Shown here one piece after another: positions 1-12,100 of a stretch of DNA of 64,000 nt. The translations under genes and the position numbers were made by a program. The stretch comes from Dipylidium caninum (taxonomy: Eukaryota > Platyhelminthes > Cestoda > Cyclophyllidea > Dipylidiidae). The stretch covers positions 620,001 through 684,000 of the forward strand of contig QEYB01000266.1 in assembly GCA_017562135.1 (NCBI GenBank), written 5' to 3'. Numbering within the stretch: the stretch's first letter is position 1; every line of letters starts with the position of its first letter. The notes under the pieces were generated by a model, which saw only the letters and a program-made list of their open reading frames with translations, had not been told where the DNA came from and made no database searches.

Positions 1-110
1 TGCGGGCCGCGCGGGGGCAGTGGTCCCCACCGCCAGGCGCGCCGAGAGGCGTGGACGCCTGTCCCTCGGCAGCGCGTTGGCCGGCCTCACCCTGTGACCC
101 TCCTTTGCAG

Positions 111-230
111 TTCCGTGCGCTCATGGGCGTGGCTCGTCTGATGCTGGAACAAATTGACCGTGGCAGGACCATCGAGTATGCGCGGAAGAAGAGTCTCAGT
201 GCGGACGAGGGCATCATGGACTACAAGTGA
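111..230 (+). CDS. 3'-terminal coding exon of an unidentified gene (partial)
   Basis: A good 3' splice site (pyrimidine tract plus TTTGCAG, ending at 110) is followed by an open frame of 39 codons and a TGA at 228-230. The peptide is charged and coding-like, beginning FRALMGVARLMLEQIDRG and ending EGIMDYK. It starts in phase 0. The rest of the gene lies to the left of the window, and the flanking upstream sequence is very GC-rich and intron-like. I do not recognise the protein family from this C-terminal tail. It could instead be chance, but the combination of a splice acceptor, no stop until a short clean C terminus and coding-like residue usage argues for a real exon. Confidence 0.5.
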   Translation, partial: FRALMGVARLMLEQIDRGRTIEYARKKSLSADEGIMDYK

Positions 231-3200
231 GACTGACGACCCTCCACCCGTTTCCACACCGTTTACCATGCGTCCACTTTGGGATTTCCCCACTCAGTCT
301 AGGGTCTAAATTATTCAGGAAGGCGGGTGTTAGTTTTTGTTAAGAGTGGCTTTTTTCAACAAGTTTTTGCCTTTCCACGCCGCCACGTTTATTAGTACAA
401 GTAGGCTTCAGGCCAATGAAATGCGGTTCGCTCATTAACTAATTCATTCTTTCCCTGCCACTGGCGCGACTTATCTGTAAGTGCAATCGTTTCCTGCACA
501 AGCCTCCATCCCACATTTAGTGCCTCATGCCTCCAAATGGCCCACTCGACATCCTGTCGCCTTTACCAACGAGATGAGTCCCTCGACTTCGCGGAGCCTT
601 CGCGGTTCCCGTCACTCGGGACAGGGCAGAGTTTCCCTGGCAACTAGGGGAACGCTGCCCCTGCAAAATTTTTGCCTTTCGCTTGAGGAAACAGTCACTC
701 ACACCTCCACTGCCGGAATTTCACAGTTTGAATGACTAGAGCGCCGTCATGTGAGGCGGCAATTTATGCCACTCTGCGAAAATCCCCCGCGCATCTAATG
801 GGAATGCGACGACAATTTGGCCTCAACTGCTGCCCCGTTGACTGTTTTATTAGTACGACAAAAGCACTCTAGTTTGCGCCTGCCATGCTGCTGGGAGTGG
901 CGGATGGACGCAAAAATTCCTCCACACTACTCTGCTAAAGCACTTGTAATGGTTGGGAAGACATAACTTAAGGCAATAAGGCAGATTACAACAAACTGGC
1001 GCTCTGCCTCTTCCACCTTCTCATTGTGCACGAGTTTTCTCAGAAAATAAAAAAAAATTCTTGTAACCATTCGCATATTTAGGCAGTTGAAGGGCTCTGG
1101 TGTGTGTGTGTGTGCACGCATAGCATCTTATTAATCCTTTCCCTACTTACGGTTATTTTGGCAAATTGAGCAAAATTTTAAATCGGAAACAACGAGAATA
1201 AGAGCAATGACCGCAACAACGACATCCACTTCACCCACGAACACTCAAATGCTCTTTTAGCGCGAGGGGAAGCAGCGGTTACTGCAGGAATCTCCCGCTG
1301 ATCGCCATGCAGCAGCCCACAATCGACTTCTCCAGAAGTCCGCCCAGCCTCAACCACGCCAACCCGCCACGGCCACGGTCCCACTCCTCCGGTCTGTCTC
1401 CCCTCCTCGTGGATAAAGCACCCACCCTCACTTCAAAGCCATTTACCTCTAAACATCACAAGGGCTGAACTCTCAGTCGGATGTCACCGCCGATGTTGCG
1501 ATGTTGACGGTGATGAGGGTTGGACTGAGAAGGGAGTAGAATGCATGTGTCCACGTTTTTCCTTACAGACTCGAATGCTTTTTCGATCGGCAACCAGTCG
1601 AGCCCGTCCCCCTGGAGTTCCAGTCGGCAGTTTTTGCACCGACTCCGAGCCTCCAGTCAGTGCTCCGAGACCATGCTCCAGCGAGGCTCTGCGCCCTTCG
1701 GTAATCCTCTTTTTCCCAATTTAATTGGTTAATTTAATCGGAAATTTGTCCCTCGCCTCGCATGTGATTGTCTTTTATTAACTTGTCTCTTCTACTAACG
1801 CTTTATGACCCCCAGAACCAGTCATATATCAGTTCTCTCGCCCTTCATATTGGGATTTTGTTTGTGTGTCAGGGTCTCTGGTGCTTCCGTCTAAATGCCG
1901 TAAAATTTTACCCACACCTCCAGGCAGTTTGTGCGGCGTGAGTTATGGGCGATCCCATAGGAGTCGAGGGAAGTTTAGGTTTTATCGGAGCACTAAATCG
2001 CCGGATGATGGATTCCTTTTGCGCTCCTTATCCATTCTCTCGTGTTTTCGCAGTCCGTAGAGCTTGAGGCGGGACACAAGCGTTGTTGCTGCTTCCTCAT
2101 AGTCCCTGTAGCATCAGACACTCATTGTGCTTGGGCATTTTAAGTGTCAGATTGCCTAAATCACCTCTCGTTGCTCTTTCGCCTCAGTTGGACTCCAGTG
2201 TTTGCGGCCTCAGGACAAAACGCGCAGCAATCCCAATTTCGGTCAACGTCTTTCTCTGAGTCTCTTGCCAAAAACCTCTCGAGCTGCCTCATGGAACAAC
2301 TCAGCGACGGCATTGACTGCGCTTGAGAGACGTCTCTCCGCTGGCGGCACCACCGCACGTTTCTCCGTGAGCCACATTGTCTTTTTACGAGCTCCTCCCC
2401 CGATCCCATCGGAATTCTCTTTTCCCACAAAGGCAGCTATGTGTTTTTCCTTCGTGGGTGTTCAAACGACTTTCTCAGAAAATTATAACCGATTTTAAGA
2501 ATGTACTGATTGCAGCGGTATGAGGAAGTCGTAAACACGCATTGTAAATCCTCGCAATTCAAGTCACTTGCATCCTGCGGCCTTGGAAACGAAATGGCGC
2601 TTTATGAGGTCGCGAAGAGGTAGGTGCTTCGCAATAAAAGTCGTCTTTGCAGTGCGCCTCCTTTTCTAATCCTCAGCCTGAAGTGGTGTGCAGTTGCTGG
2701 TGCCGGGCAAAACCGTATGTCGAGGAGACGTGTCGGCTTGCGGTGTTCACAAGTGTCGTGGCCTGCAGGATGGGAGCACAGAAACTTTCTCCCCAGAGCC
2801 ATAGTTACAGCATGCCCGGCGGGGTAGTGGCGGCCAAATTTGCGTTAACTTGAACAGGCCGGTTATTTCAGAAGTCCGTCATCCGACCTCTGAGCTCTCC
2901 GGTGTCGGGACAGTCTTCTGGCTGTCAGGAGTCGAGTCAATGACTAACACACATTGCAAATGGAAGCGATTACCTCCTCGGAGAGAGATGACCACTAGGA
3001 TGCACAGGCCGTGGTCAGCGGACTGGGAGTGACAAGTCACGGACTGACTGCCCTCTCTTGCGCCTCTGCTCACAGCCGAGGCTTTCATTAGACACTCATG
3101 AATACATGGGAGGAAGATGCAGACGTCTGAAATGAACACTTAAACATCACGAATAATAGCATCTGATCGTAGAGAGATGGGCGCAAACGGAGTGAAGTGT

Positions 3201-6200
3201 TTAATGAGGGCTGTCAGGGTGAAACGAATCACTTATACTGCTTGTGTGGGCGTTTCGGCCTTAGTAGATTCGCTGAGAGCGGTTGATTATGACTGAAAGG
3301 CGACGCAAAATGCGTAGATGTAGTGGGGAGATAAAGTTAATCCAACCCAACATCTCCATTGCCTACTCCGGCTACTTGTGGCACTGAGGAAGTCGTCGTG
3401 GGTGGAGAAGCACTTCGCCGCCTTGAGAAGACCAGGAATATTACTTGCCGCTGAATCCTTCTCTGAGCGGGCTGAAGGCGGAAAGATGCCTCTTCAATCA
3501 CTCAGAAGGCGACTGTCGCATAACCCACGGGATGACAGTGACAAGTACGTCGACCTCACTTGGAGTGTGCAGGTTTGGAAAGAGCCAACTCGCGCAGTAC
3601 GCGACTGTCTTCCGCTCACTTTGGCGTTGGCAGCACTGCCGAGGGCGTGACAGTTCGCTAACCCGGTAGTGCTTCGTGTGTAGGCTGAGCGCTACGGATA
3701 TCTCAACGTGGGCGGACCGAGGGGCTCGGGGTTCCTGGACCCCCGAAGGCACAGTTACGGGTGCTCGGTCACCTCTTCAGCCAACTCGCTCCTAACCGCG
3801 GGTGTTTGCGAGGGCCCCTTCTCCTCCAGTCCCCTGCAGTCCAATCCTAGCAGCCGACGCCCTTCCGCTCCTGTCTTCGACCGGAATCCGGGATCTGCCT
3901 CTTGCCGTAGGAGTGCCTTTTTTTATTCACTACAAGTGTTAAAACATGAGCAATTCACCGCAACTGTGCTCTTTAATCTAGCGGCTAACGAATTCTCCCC
4001 CTCCCCTCCCCCCGCACCTTCCTCGGAGCACCAGAGTAGTAAGATGATGATGATGTGCAGAGGAAGCGTTCCCCCTTATCGCTCGCAGCTTACTGCTTCC
4101 TCAGTTCAGTTAATTCTCTGTCACTGTACCCGCCGTTATCATCACTCGCCCTCCGCAGGACCACAGCCAAGGCATCGTGCACTGTTTCGGCGGTGTTGGT
4201 AGAATCCTGGCGCCACTCCTCATGCCATTCCACGTTAGCACGTCTCCTGACGGCGGAGTTCGCTCCCCGGTGCAAGGCTCGCCTGCGCCAGGGTGACGTG
4301 GCAAATCGCCCCGTCTCTTCACTAGGTAACCACAATGCGCCACTTCTGTGCCTTCAAGTATAATGCAGTAAATTTGAGCTGCTTCGTCAAGGAAAGCGAC
4401 TAAAGCCTTAAACGGCACCTTGTTGCGGGACAGCGAACACTCACGGCAAAAGGGGACACAATGGAACGAAGACGTCACTCTTCTCTTCCACTTGGGTGAA
4501 ACGGTAGCGCAAAACCCTCTGAATCTGAGTGTTTCACTTCTCTCCACACTACCATCGCAACGCCCTGTTCTGTCCTTCAGCTTGACTCAATCGAAATGTG
4601 CCTCTTAAAATGGCAGAGGCATGTTTCACTGCATTTACTGACTCCTCCACTTTTCCTACTCTAACATAAGTTGGCTTTGCCAAATAAACTGAGACATCTG
4701 ACTGCTGCAAATGCGGGCATATGTTTGTTTGTGTCTGGTGGCGGTGCTCGGAAACGCCGACATGACTGGAATCAAAGCTCGGTCCAGAGCACCTCCGTCT
4801 TTGTTGCACCAGGCGAGAAGAAATTCTGAGAAGTCCCACACAAGCAATACGCTTTTGAGGTCGAAATTTGTCTCACGAAACTAAAGTGCATAATTTTTGA
4901 CTTCTCCAACCGTGTCAGCCTGAAGTGTATTCCCTGCGCATTTTTTCCTCCAATTGATCACTAGAAGGAAGTTTTTATAGATGACAATAGCGCTAGCAAA
5001 GAAGGATAGAAGTGTGTTTAAAGTCCTTTAGCCATTCAGCTCAGTGGGTAGAACACTTCCAACTCAAATGCGGCCACACTTAGTCGAGTGTCGCTCGACA
5101 AATGCGACGAAATGTCAAACCATATTTCGTCAGATTGAGTGTACTGAGAGGCTGCAAAAAAGTGCCTCATCGTTAACGCCAAAGTCTTGCATTTTCCCAC
5201 TTGCCTCTGGGCGCCTGTATTTAGCGGGCTCCTTCAGACGGCTGACCCAACCCGCCGTCGGCCTTTCCCACCTGCGGTTAGTGTAGATGTTGGCCCGCTG
5301 GTGCTCGTCGATTTAGTCCAAGGCGTCCCGCCTGACTGCAGCTGGGAAAAACTCAGTCCGGAGGAGAGTGCACCGCCCTCTTGCCGCTTTTCCTTGTGGC
5401 GAGACGCGCCGCCCTACGCAGCCCCCAGGTGCTGCGAGGCAGCTCGGAGGAAAGTGCGGGGAGACTGCATTGTGCCTTAACACCGCCACTTTAACAGTGA
5501 CAGGCATGTTCTCCGTCCGGGCCGTCCACATTTACTGTTGGGCCATCTCCAGCCCTGAGGCGTGGACGTCGGTTTGGGGAAGGCGTAGGTTGTTAAGCTG
5601 CGAGACTCATCCAAAATTTCAGTATGAAAGGCCAATTTGATGAAAATAAGCCATTTCGCTTTCTCTTGGAGTGGCTATGACACCGCAAAAGTGTCCCTCC
5701 GTCGCTGCAGCACTTGGCAGCTTGAGTGTATGACGCCAAAACGCGTGTACACAATTTTTGCCAGTCTGTGGCAAGTTGAAGTTCTCTTCGGTGACAGGAA
5801 TAAGTCTTCCCCACAGTCTATTTTTAGGCTGGGAGTTGACAATTTGTTTTCTCCTTCTAAATTAATTTAATCATTTCGAGGTTTCAGCCAGAGCAGGACA
5901 TTCGTCTCCAACTGGACAGCCTCTTGAGAATGTCTTCAGCAAGATTGTGGTGAGTTGCACTTCCACAATACCTTTCTGTTCTCGCCTTAACTACTTCACT
6001 TCGTCGCTAAAGCCTTCCCCTTACCTCCTTTGGCTTGAAGTTTGTTTACAAATAAAACACAAAACTGCGTGGGCATTTCTTGCCTGCCCCAATGGCCTCT
6101 GTTCCCCAGGTCGTCGAGAAATGAAGTAGTTACCCAGTCAAGGAAGAGAAATGAGACCTATTTCAGCCCTGGAGGTCTGGCGTTTCGTATTGGGACCAAA

Positions 6201-9129
6201 ATCACGAACACATTCACAGGTGATCGTGGAGAAATCAGCCGGTCGCTAATTTTGTGCATACCATTAGAAGGAGACAGAGCACTTGGCACGACTGCCTCTC
6301 GGGGTGTTTTGCCTCGCCGCCCCAAGAACAGACAAATACTGTGCAATTCCCCTAAACACTTTAGTGTTCAAGCTCTGGGCCCTTTGTAGGCATTATTTAA
6401 TGGACAAGGTAAATGCACAGACAGTAAAGCATAAATGCAAAATTGATGGTTAAGGTTTGCATGCAATCGAGGCAAGGCAGTTTTCTTACCAGCCGGCGAG
6501 CGCCATTGAGGAATGCTGGAGGGACTGACTGTGCACATGGTAACGCATATGGTGCGTTGTTAAATCTAAAACAAGTTAAATGAGGGGGAACTACTATGAA
6601 TAAAGTAGTAAGGAAGTGCGCTGAAGGCAAGCAAGTCAGTATCCGGAACATATCCCTATTAGTCTTCGCTTTATACTACTCTTCTAGTCCAACCTGTTCT
6701 CAAGGCTCTGATATAACCTCCTAAAAATGCACCAATAGACTCCTCCTCTTCTTCCTACTCACAATTTATGGGAATTGAACGTCGATGCTGAAAGGACCAG
6801 TACGCAAAAATGCACACACATGTTTCATCCCCCCGCCCTACTTCGTGGAGGTCCTCATAGCATGCGATCCCTTCCCCATTAGGAAAGATCTTTTCCCTTC
6901 TCCTTGTCAGCAACAACTGCACCCACCATCGACAAATTTTGTTGGTCCGTTCATTTCCTCACATCATCGTCAGACGTATGTTGACTTCATGTAAATGGTA
7001 TCATTTCAATTCACTCACGAAGTCCAATAACAAGTTTGTAAATATATCATTTGAACGACGTGTTGATTATCTCCTACGTGCTTGGCTTGTTCGACCCGAT
7101 GTGCTAATTTTTAGTATTGCGTTGCAAAATTAGGAACTACTACTTATTTAAATCGCTTTTGAGCACATCGCAGTGAATTAACAACTTTCTAGTCGCCAAA
7201 GTCGAGCGGGTCTGCAGGAGGGACGCGGGATGCTGGGCATTTACTGGGGCTCGCATGCATCCTGTTCAACTTGTGTTTTGAGGCTCATGGCAGAAGGCCA
7301 CAGGATTGCTATGAGAATGGTGTAGAGAATTAATCAAACATTGGCATTAAAGTTCAACATTATAACCTGAAAGTAACCCCTTCCGCTTATGCTGCTACAC
7401 AAGGTTAGTGGACACACCTTTCACAGTCTCAATGAAAGCCATTTTTATATCGCTATATGAGTTACGCCCCAAACATTAATTTAATGAACCGCAGAATATC
7501 CCTCGTCTGAATATTGGCCTTTAGAATTGGATAAATCAGCTTTTGTTGCACACGGTTACCGTCAACTCTGTCGAACGCTATCGTAAACCCCCAGACGTAA
7601 TCAAGAAATGCAAATTAACTCCCTTGGGATGCACCACCACTACATAATTTATAGAAAGGGTATTTAAGCGCATAAATATGAACAAGAGTCGACTACGTCT
7701 CAAGAAAACAGAAATATTGACGGTGTGTCTTGTACAGGCATTGCCTCATCCCCTTCCACAGCTACTCTAATTAGTAATTTAACATGAAAGCGAGAGGAAC
7801 GGGAATCCCATGTCTAAAGAGAGAGAAGCTTCCACATGAGAAGACCTTTTTAAAAGCAAGCATTTGCGGACTACAGGAAGCGACTGTATAAAGGGTCAAT
7901 TTGAACCATATAGTCATGTCGCGTTTTTGTCGGCTTTTACTGGTGGAAAAGTTTTCTACTGCTTAAACTTTCAGATGCCCCAGGACGAAGTGATGCGAAT
8001 TGACAGTGTCCTCAAAGGTTGGAATAATCTGCTTATAATTTTCTTGAAAATAAGCATGGTGCAGGTTAGGGAAGCATGTTAAGAGAGCAGCAGTTCATTC
8101 ATCTTTAGCTATTAGAAAGCAACTTCTTCCGATTCTTTGCGACGGAGCACATTATCGCCCCAACGACGTCTGTCAGTCAGAGATTTGACTCGGGCAGAAT
8201 GAGATTGACGCATTCACCTTATGAAATTCATACACCTTATCTGGATTATTGTCTCTGACACCTCAATGTTAATCTTAAAGATCGAAATTAAAATTCTAAG
8301 TCGCTTTCCTCTTCCCCTATAATGATATCAATCGTTGAAATGACAAGCATAGCAAAGAGAACGCGAATGGAGTAACAGACGAAGTCTGCGCCCATTAGAA
8401 CTCTCTTAAAGGCGCAAAACAGTTATATGGGTATACAGCAAATGCCAATCGGCTGGTAAAGCCATTTTGTTGATAAACAGGATTTTAAAAAGGGTATGAT
8501 TGGCTACTGAATTTATATTAATACGATGATTAATATAACATTAATATCAACACATTAGTTACGCGGTTTATAAAAAACGGATTTAAAGTTCATACTTGTA
8601 CATTAATTTGATTAAGATGCCGTTCATCAACGGCACTGGTTTTGGAATAACTCAATCGGCTGATTACACGAAATGAAAAGATTTTTATAAGCAGGGGGTC
8701 GAAATAACTCAATTTAAGATGTCTCCTCCGAAAATCCGCACTGATGTGGTAAAAGCGAAATGGCAAGTCATAAGATCAATTGTCAATGGACAGGGTACAT
8801 GTAATGGGGAGAAAAGAAAAGTCACATTTACGGACGGTAACTATGTTATAAATGCCATTTAGGCAAAAATATAATCTCATAAGGTACAGTAAAAATTAAC
8901 ATTCCTCATAAAAAGATTTATGACTTTTATTAACGTGAAAGCCATAAAGTACACGCCTACGAACGTGCACAGGTAAATATTTATTTGTTTATATTTACCA
9001 CCAGTGTAATTAAACTCTCACTTTATTTTTCATTGGTTATCCTCACGGACGTGGTCCTACTGGTCTCCGCCCTGTTTTGTGGCGACAGCTGTCTGGGCGT
9101 CGGCGATCGTCGTCTTTTATCCCATCGGA
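231..9129. other. Long stretch without a recognisable gene
   Basis: From 231 to about 6400 the base composition is mixed to GC-rich with many short open frames on both strands and none that resembles a known family; the longest is 164 codons at 3708-4202 (+). From about 6400 to 9000 the sequence is AT-rich. It probably contains the 3' UTR of the left-hand gene, intergenic DNA, and the promoter and 5' UTR (possibly 5' exons) of the ZSWIM8 gene. A short TG run lies near 1098-1115. Confidence 0.6.
5888..5949 (+). other. Possible upstream exon of the ZSWIM8 gene
   Basis: A TTTCAG acceptor is followed by about 60 bases and a near-consensus GTGAGT donor. One frame is open and reads PEQDIRLQLDSLLRMSSARL. 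It could be a 5' exon of ZSWIM8, whose animal orthologues carry an Elongin BC-box near the N terminus that I could not place in the exon starting at 9130. The phase does not join cleanly to any acceptor I can see upstream of 9130, so this is weak. Confidence 0.2.
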
Positions 9130-12100
9130 ATGAGTTCTTCCGAAGTTTCAGGTGTTTCAATAAACGATATAGGTAGTGATGCCGAAACATCTACCTACTC
9201 TTCTGGAAGCGAGCCCACTATGAATTTGTTGACCCTTGTCGACAATAATGTTTTATTCGCATCCTCCCGTAAAGGATCAGGTAGGCATAAACGTAATTGC
9301 GTATACACCGCTTTGTCTCTCTTAATGCGTCATTCGTTGAGATAGTGTGCCCATAATAGCATAATTTATGCAAACTTGATAGACTATTCTACCGAAGCCT
9401 TGCTAATTTTGTTGATTTCCCTTGAGGTCATGAAAAATCTGTACCAGATTCCCTACTCAAAATCGGGGCAAGAGTGTTCGCAAAAAACATTCCCTTTGAG
9501 GCCATTTACTGCAGCGATCTTATTGTTCCAGAAGAGGTGCAGAAACTTATAGCCTTCTATAGCTTTCCCTCGAATGAGGAGAATATTCGACTATATTCGT
9601 GTCTAAGCGCTGGTAGCTCTCATTCTTTCAATGACGGTGTTGCTCTGCTGGCCAAGGATGCAGTGCGCGATTGCGTGCAAATTGGTGAGTACGCGGTTCA
9701 ACTATAACAAAATCCATTTTATATCTAGACGCTGTAAATTCACAACTGACTTTTTTCCTGGGTTTCAGGCTTTTATCTCAGCGCTAGTGTTTTATCCGGA
9801 GAACCTGCTCAACTGGCCTCCTCCTCTTTTACTCCCATTCATCGGGTTTCGCTAACGTTTGACCGTACTTGCATCACTTCTTCTTCTTGCACATGTACTA
9901 TGGAGGTGGAGGGGATTCGGCAACAATCAATAACCCAAAGGAATGACCTGTTAACTGACTCTCAAACGCACACAATCCCTCTTTGCTTACCGAAACAATC
10001 AGGTACCGACAGTGGTGTCTGGTGCCCTCATGTTGTCGCGACTTGCCTTAAACGGATTCGTTCACCCGAGTCCGTCATCTACCGACCACCGATATCTGAG
10101 TCGCTGTCAAAGTTAAACAAGAACGAACTACAGCTATTTGCACAACAACTGATTTGTCACGTTGGTGCCAGGAAGGTAATATTTTGTTGTATGTATTGTC
10201 GATTATTTTTTTAAAATTGGTTTCCTACGGCAGTATCCCCTTCCCTATCTAAATTTCAGATTTTGCCAGCTGCCCAGAGCATATTGGATGATATCTTGTT
10301 GCCTCATGCTTCACCAGTAAAGGGTTTCGTGGAAGGCCAAGGTTAAGATATTGCCATCAAGATGCATTTTTTTGAAGATGACGTTAAAGTGAAATAGAAT
10401 AATCATTTTAAAGGGCTTATTTTTTTCCCAGATCCTACTGCGGGAGGCTTGATGGGACAGACCACTTCTTGGCGTTTTGATATTTCAACACTAGAAGAGA
10501 AGCTGCGTAACACATTGACTCGTTATTCTAAAACGAAATCCCTTTTTCACGACGACCTCTCTTCACTGAATTCCTGCCTCTCACAAATTCTGAAGAGATG
10601 ATTTGCATTCTGCGATCACTCCGCACTTACGAACCGCGAGGAGTATGGGACCTTCTTGCAATTGTTGTTAAATTGCTCCACCAGAGGGATTTGAACTCGC
10701 TCTCCATCCTCCAAATGCTAACTCGGTGCATTATCGAAGTAGATGAGGTAAGCTAATCTCATCTTGCCCTCCTAGATGATGTTTATGCCCCACGTCATCA
10801 AGGGTTCTCTCGCTATTTATGATTGACCATCGATGCAAATGATAGCTTGTACCATCTGTTCTCTAGTAACCAATAGTTAGTAGAAGTCAGCTTTGCTTTG
10901 GCTCAAAAGGCCAAACACTTTCGTTTGTGAATGAGTCCGAACTCACAAAATCTTAGTCCAAGTATCTTGAACAATGAATAAATCGAGTTCGGAAATGTTC
11001 ATGTGCCGGTGTAATTGGGATAATTTCCGCAATTTTGTCCTATGTAACGCCTTACTTTTGTAATGAATGACGTTAAAATCAATTTCTGCTTCTTCTGCGC
11101 AAAATTCGCAGATTATGTTCTGGTGGTACGTGGTGCAGTTGAATGTGGTCATCCCGATAAGGCCTTCACAAGTGGGTAAAAAGAAGCAGGCTTGCTACGG
11201 AGCGGCGTGGCTCTGCGAGACTTTGGTCGATGTTTGGCGCCTCGTGTGCCTTGACCCGAAGCTTCGCGAAAAGGGCTCTCTCAGGAAGAAGTTTATCTCG
11301 AAACTCTCCAACTGGCACCAGGTGGCACTCACTAAGGCTCAAAGAGGGATGCGAGTTGCGCAGTTTTCCACATCCGGTTCTGTGATCCTGATTGAACCGC
11401 AGGACAATACAGGACGTCTTTTCTCCGAAAACAACTTGAAATTATTTGTAGGCTTTAAACCTGCCATACAAGCCTGCCAGTACGTTATTATGATACTTAA
11501 TGCATCACTCGCCACTCTACCATTTAGTTTACTATTTGGTTCGCCTCCATCAGGATTTTCTTGCTATTTAAAAGTATAAATTTGGATACGACTATTTTTA
11601 CAATGATAACGTACTTGTCGTGACGGTTACGCTGATATTAAATTTACAGTTATAACCAAACGTATCGTTACTTCGCATCATAGGGCCTTGCCTTTAGATC
11701 GAGGTAATGACGCTTTTTTGGATTCCCTGTGTTTTTTTGCTTCCACATGCGGTATGGGTGTTTTATTACAGCGAGGTTGTTCGCTCAAGTTGGCTGGTTG
11801 CTCGTCCTCGAGGTCATGCTTTTTTTCATCCAGAACACGTGATGACATGTGTTTTGTACAGGAAGGTGCTTAAGAATGTGTTTCCTCTTCAGGCTTTCTT
11901 GGTCAACGGAGATGCCGTTCACACACACCCTCACGAAAGATCAGTTTATGCAAGGTAATGCGTTTGCTATTGCACATCTCATCCATGTGGCGCTTTTGTA
12001 GAATAATTTATCTTGTGAATTCGGTGATGCTATTATTTTGGACACAAGTTCTTACGCAAAATGATGCCTTGATTTAGTTGTTCTAATATCGAATGTTGTT

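Noticed and set aside
3708..4202. 164-codon plus-strand open frame
   Set aside because: Low-complexity Ser/Pro/Arg-rich composition, no domain, no splice context; likely chance in GC-rich DNA.
5036..5110. CAGCTCAGTGGGTAGA resembling a tRNA A-box, possible tRNA-derived SINE
   Set aside because: No matching B-box at the expected distance and no terminal poly(A) or T run.
11688..11873. Open frame inside a ZSWIM8 intron as an extra exon
   Set aside because: The flanking exons (ending 11479, starting 11893) join in phase and match the family without it.
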